This document shows, one piece after another, positions 60,974 through 64,000 of a stretch of DNA of 64,000 bases (its first letter is position 1; each line of letters begins with the position of its first letter). Made by a program: the position numbers and the translations under genes. Origin of the DNA: Chitinophaga sp. CF118. GTDB taxonomy: Bacteria; Bacteroidota; Bacteroidia; Chitinophagales; Chitinophagaceae. Location: NCBI RefSeq assembly GCF_900112615.1, contig NZ_FOMK01000002.1:558001-622000 (forward strand). The letters run 5' to 3'. The notes under the pieces were generated by a model. The model was not told where the DNA came from. It made no database searches and worked only from the letters and a program-made list of their open reading frames with translations.

Positions 60974-61975
60974 ATGAGTGCTTATGTACCAGCTACCGAC
61001 AGGTATGACTATATGCAATATAACCGTTGCGGAAAAAGCGGGATACGGCTTCCAGCCATTTCATTAGGACTGTGGCATAACTTCGGTTCTATAGACACTT
61101 TTGAGAATGGCAGACAAATAGTACGCCGTGCATTTGATAAAGGGATCACCCATTTTGACCTGGCCAATAATTACGGACCAGTTCCCGGATCTGCAGAAGA
61201 GAATTTCGGTACTATATTGAAAAAAGATTTTAATACGGGTACCCTTCGGGATGAACTGATCATTTCTTCAAAAGCAGGTTATTTAATGTGGCCTGGTCCT
61301 TATGGGGAATGGGGTTCCAGAAAAAACCTGATTTCCAGCCTTGATCAGAGCCTGCGCCGGTTGCAACTGGATTATGTAGATATTTTCTATTCTCACCGCC
61401 CTGATCCTGATACCCCTATTGAAGAGACAATGGGAGCACTGGACAGTATTGTAAGATCTGGCAAGGCTTTATATGTAGGATTATCCAATTATACAGCAGA
61501 ACAGACAACAGCTGCACTGGCTGTACTTAAATCACTGGGTACCCCCTGCCTGATTCATCAGCCTAAGTATTCCATGTTCGAAAGATGGGTGGAAAACGGG
61601 TTACTGGATGTGCTGGAGGCAAACGGTGTGGGATGTATTCCTTTTTCCCCGCTTGCACAAGGGCTGTTAACAGACCGTTACCTGAAGGGTATTCCGGAAG
61701 GGTCACGTGCCAGTAAGCCAAGTGGTTTCCTGAAAGCCGACCATGTAACTGATGAAAAGCTGGATAAGATTACCCGTTTGAATGCTATTGCGCAACGCAG
61801 GGGGCAGTCACTCGCACAAATGGCACTTTCGTGGTTACTGAAGGATAAAAGGATTACTACAGTACTGATTGGCGCCAGTTCTGTTGCGCAGCTGGATAAT
61901 AACCTTGGAGCGCTGGAGAATGTAAATTATTCGGCGGAAGAATTGAAGGAAATAGAAGGGATTTTGAGAGGATAA
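60974..61975 (+). CDS. Aldo/keto reductase (YghZ-like)
   Basis: 333 residues of the AKR14-type group. Catalytic elements are HFDLANNYGPVPGSAEENFG (Asp and Tyr), SSKAGYLMWPGPYGEWGS (Lys) and DIFYSHRPDPDTPIEET (His). The C-terminal cofactor region is TTVLIGASSVAQLDNNLGALEN. It is a cytoplasmic NADPH-dependent reductase of methylglyoxal or L-glyceraldehyde-3-phosphate type in related bacteria; the physiological substrate is not determined here. It stands alone and is followed by a strong terminator. Confidence 0.94.
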   Translation: MSAYVPATDRYDYMQYNRCGKSGIRLPAISLGLWHNFGSIDTFENGRQIVRRAFDKGITHFDLANNYGPVPGSAEENFGTILKKDFNTGTLRDELIISSKAGYLMWPGPYGEWGSRKNLISSLDQSLRRLQLDYVDIFYSHRPDPDTPIEETMGALDSIVRSGKALYVGLSNYTAEQTTAALAVLKSLGTPCLIHQPKYSMFERWVENGLLDVLEANGVGCIPFSPLAQGLLTDRYLKGIPEGSRASKPSGFLKADHVTDEKLDKITRLNAIAQRRGQSLAQMALSWLLKDKRITTVLIGASSVAQLDNNLGALENVNYSAEELKEIEGILRG

Positions 61976-61996
61976 TCTTCCATCCCGGACTGTATG

Positions 61997-62039
61997 ATAT
62001 AATAGAAAAGGCTCCGGTTTGGAGCCTTTTCTATTATAT
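61997..62039. terminator. Strong bidirectional terminator
   Basis: A perfect 19-bp stem (ATATAATAGAAAAGGCTCC with its complement) and a 5-base GGTTT loop lie 22 bases after the aldo/keto reductase stop. The A/T-rich flanks on both sides permit termination of either strand. Confidence 0.88.
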
Positions 62040-62055
62040 TTTTAATATCTATTGA

Positions 62056-62158
62056 ATTAAGATCCAGTCTGAAAAAAGTCATCCTTCGTTCATCCTTCGT
62101 TAAAAGACGAAGGATGAACGAAGGATGACTTTATCTCTACTTTATCTCAGATCTTAAT
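62056..62158. repeat. Hairpin built of 11-bp units between convergent genes
   Basis: Two tandem CATCCTTCGTT units (62080-62101) face two inverse AACGAAGGATG units, giving a perfect 26-bp stem (62075-62100 with 62107-62132) and the loop TAAAAG. An outer inverted repeat ATTAAGATC (62056-62064) and GATCTTAAT (62150-62158) encloses it. The right outer arm contains the stop codon of the phosphosulfolactate synthase gene. The 11-base unit size matches that of the larger structure at 33572-33765, although the unit sequence differs. Confidence 0.9.
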
Positions 62159-62921
62159 CGTTCAGGTAAAAGCTGAAGCTATCTCCTCTAAGACCTATAC
62201 GCATTGCTTCCAGGGAGATCACTTCATTAGAAGCTATGTTTCCCAGGTTCACGTTACAGCCTACCAGTTGAAGGAAATACAATTGCTGATCTTTACGGGG
62301 AGCTTCCCAGATAATCTTTTCTACAGGAATCTGTGTAAGGATTTCCTGTACCAGTCCTTCACGCACCTCACCTGAATCACGGTAAAGACCTACATTACCC
62401 GTTTCCCGGGCTTCAGCGATGATGTATTGTGATCCGGCTTCCATTTCAGATTTCATCAGCTCTATCCACTTGTAAGGAGGCGTAATGTGTTCACGGTCCT
62501 TATCCTTGGAACCGATCTCGCTTAATACAGTACCTAATTTTGCCAGTTTTTCTATGTATCCGCATTTCTCTGCATGAGGAATAGAAAGGGAGCCATCGGA
62601 GACTTCTACATAGTTAATACCGTAATCCTTGATAATCCGCAGGTAGTCGTCGAACTGGTTACGGATGATGAATGCTTCCAGCAGCAGGCCTCCGAAGTAA
62701 ACAGGAATATTATGCGACTGATATATTTTAATCTTTTCGTCCAGGTTAGGTGTTACATATGCAGTACCGAAGGCCAGCTTCACCATATCTACATAAGGAG
62801 CGGCACCAGACAGGAAATCTCTTGTATCCTGCAGGCTCAATCCTTTATCAGTAACCATTGTAATACCGTTAGAACGGGGACTTTGTGTACGTTCCGGGAT
62901 TTGTTCCAGTTTAAAATTCAT
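62154..62921 (-). CDS. comA: Phosphosulfolactate synthase
   Basis: 255 residues, full length for the ComA family of TIM-barrel enzymes that join sulfite and phosphoenolpyruvate to give phosphosulfolactate. Typical stretches are NGITMVTDKGLSLQDTRDFL, VDMVKLAFGTAYVTPNLDEKI, YFGGLLLEAFIIRNQFDDYL, NYVEVSDGSLSIPHAEKCGYI and IIAEARETGNVGLYRDSGEVR. In methanogens this starts coenzyme M synthesis. Chitinophaga relatives contain sulfonolipids, whose sulfonate precursor could come by this route; that is inference. No ComB, ComC or sulfonolipid gene is adjacent. Its stop codon lies within the 11-bp-unit hairpin structure. Confidence 0.92.
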   Translation of the reverse strand: MNFKLEQIPERTQSPRSNGITMVTDKGLSLQDTRDFLSGAAPYVDMVKLAFGTAYVTPNLDEKIKIYQSHNIPVYFGGLLLEAFIIRNQFDDYLRIIKDYGINYVEVSDGSLSIPHAEKCGYIEKLAKLGTVLSEIGSKDKDREHITPPYKWIELMKSEMEAGSQYIIAEARETGNVGLYRDSGEVREGLVQEILTQIPVEKIIWEAPRKDQQLYFLQLVGCNVNLGNIASNEVISLEAMRIGLRGDSFSFYLND

Positions 62922-63016
62922 TTTCTATGGATTTAGCTTCCGGACAAAGGTATTCAAATTTTCATGGCTGGTGCTCACTAAAAAACGCGTTGTAAGCAGG
63001 GAAGTTGGTTAGTATA

Positions 63017-63886
63017 TCAGAAAAACCGGGCCGACCAATGCCTTTCAAACTGTTGTCCTGCCAGGAGTTTATTAATTCCTTCCTTTTCGAACAGTTCTCC
63101 ACTTGCATTCACGCTATCAGCAATACCACACCAGGGTTCTATACAAACGAAGTCAGCATCTTTTGCAGCCCATATTCCCATAAAAGGAAATCCTTCAAAT
63201 TGCATTTCAATACCATGAGGTGCATAATCACTTTTCAAGGTGATAGCAGTAGAATCCATATGTTTAAATACCAGTGCATCCTGGTAGAATAATGAATGCT
63301 GTAAAGGAAGTTTGTCTGCCTGCTCCAGGTAAGGTACCGAAGTGATCTCAATCAGCCCCTCTGCAGATAAAGGCCAAAGGTTGGCATTTTCCTTTGCGTT
63401 GAAGGAAAGGTAATAATCTTCATATTTCAGCCCTTCTATAAGCGGCACTTTGAATGCCGGATGTGCCCCCACGGAAAAATACATTGTATCAGCACCTGTG
63501 TTCTCTACGAGATATGTTACGGTCAGCTGGTCGCCCAGTAAAGTATAGATCACATTAAAGCGGAAGTTAAAAGGGTATACGGGCAGGGTATGTTCAGTAT
63601 CTGTAAGACTGAAAACAATGCGGGTATCTGTTTGTTCGCTTACTATAAATACATGATCTCTCGCAAAGCCATGCCTGCCAAGTGTGTAGTTTTTTCCTTT
63701 ATATGAGTAAGTATTATTTTTCAGGGTTCCCACAATCGGGAATAGTACGGGGCTCTTTTTTGCCCAGAAGGCCGGATCTGCATTCCAAAGATATTCCAGC
63801 TGGAAGTCTTTACGGATAATTTGCTGCAGTTCTGCTCCCTTTTCAGAAATAACTATTCTCAGATGATCATTAGATAATTCAGGCAT
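63017..63886 (-). CDS. Aldose 1-epimerase family protein (galactose mutarotase-like)
   Basis: 289 residues, one beta-sandwich domain of the galactose mutarotase fold. The family motifs are LNDHLRIVISEKGAELQQI-like N-terminal strands, RHGFARDHVF (catalytic-site Arg/His), VGAHPAFKVPL (active-site His) and FVCIEPWCG with the Glu base near the C terminus. It belongs to the YeaD/LacX-like branch (aldose 1-epimerase-like, often acting on hexose or hexose-6-phosphate). It is cytoplasmic, and the substrate sugar is not assigned. It lies 95 bases upstream of comA on the same strand, but no functional link is evident. Confidence 0.92.
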   Translation of the reverse strand: MPELSNDHLRIVISEKGAELQQIIRKDFQLEYLWNADPAFWAKKSPVLFPIVGTLKNNTYSYKGKNYTLGRHGFARDHVFIVSEQTDTRIVFSLTDTEHTLPVYPFNFRFNVIYTLLGDQLTVTYLVENTGADTMYFSVGAHPAFKVPLIEGLKYEDYYLSFNAKENANLWPLSAEGLIEITSVPYLEQADKLPLQHSLFYQDALVFKHMDSTAITLKSDYAPHGIEMQFEGFPFMGIWAAKDADFVCIEPWCGIADSVNASGELFEKEGINKLLAGQQFERHWSARFF

Positions 63887-63925
63887 ACAAACTTTTTGCC
63901 TGCAAAAATAGCTATTCGGATGCTG

Positions 63926-64000
63926 CTATTTGTTTTTTTTGTTGCTTATCAGGATCAGCGCCAGTCCTACAATCACGACCACGCCACCAGTGTATGTAGG
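63926..64000 (-). CDS. C-terminal end of a membrane protein (cut by window edge)
   Basis: The last 24 codons and the stop of a minus-strand gene. They encode a hydrophobic segment (GGVVVIVGLALILI) and a basic tail (SNKKNK), the pattern of a final membrane helix with a cytosolic end. The family cannot be determined. It ends 40 bases upstream of the aldose epimerase start. Confidence 0.65.
   Translation of the reverse strand, partial: PTYTGGVVVIVGLALILISNKKNK

Overview
The window looks like a chromosomal segment of a Bacteroidota bacterium, most likely Chitinophagaceae (Chitinophaga-like). The evidence is three SusC/SusD outer-membrane uptake pairs, two of them behind ECF sigma/FecR modules. 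There is also a type IX secretion C-terminal tail, many SPII lipoproteins, a hybrid histidine kinase with three receiver domains, Bacteroidota-type small gene families, and moderate G+C. No rRNA, tRNA, CRISPR array, phage or complete insertion sequence was seen.

Layout. 0-4 kb: the end of a histidine kinase, a REC-CRP response regulator, and a small exported-peptide/MauE/membrane-anchored protein group. 4-10.3 kb: an ECF sigma-FecR-SusC-SusD locus (minus strand) whose sigma factor appears to have lost its region 4 helix-turn-helix. 10.4-14.4 kb: a hybrid kinase with a stand-alone receiver. 14.5-22.3 kb: an M28 carboxypeptidase, a DUF885 hydrolase, and the first two enzymes of trans-4-hydroxy-L-proline catabolism (epimerase and FAD dehydrogenase), with a decayed hydrolase remnant at the end of that operon. 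22.4-25.7 kb: a methyltransferase, a winged-helix-like protein, and an Rpn/PD-(D/E)XK nuclease with a tandemly duplicated 3' end. 25.7-33.4 kb: a second, intact ECF-FecR-SusC-SusD operon ending in a phosphodiesterase. 33.4-36.5 kb: a long 11-bp-periodic inverted repeat, a 5'-truncated ORF, and a secreted HExxH protein with a T9SS tail. 36.9-40.2 kb: the circularly permuted ATP-grasp/alpha-E/transglutaminase triad. 40.6-46 kb: an amino-acid permease, the last two hydroxyproline enzymes, and a divergent AraC regulator. 46.6-52 kb: a lower-G+C accessory stretch with a lipoprotein hydrolase, an AraC regulator and two short-chain dehydrogenases whose promoters and N-termini are a recent duplication. 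52-60.7 kb: a DPP IV-like peptidase and a SusC-SusD-fasciclin-DUF5007 operon. 61-64 kb: an aldo/keto reductase, phosphosulfolactate synthase, an aldose epimerase and the end of a membrane protein.

A plausible common theme is use of proteinaceous, hydroxyproline-containing matter: peptidases, a permease, and four enzymes that would take hydroxyproline to 2-oxoglutarate. These four enzymes sit in two blocks about 20 kb apart. The window is also rich in small structural rearrangements: tandem duplications at gene ends, an internal deletion, a fused gene remnant, and two intergenic hairpins built from 11-bp units. These hairpins are the most unusual non-coding structures here.
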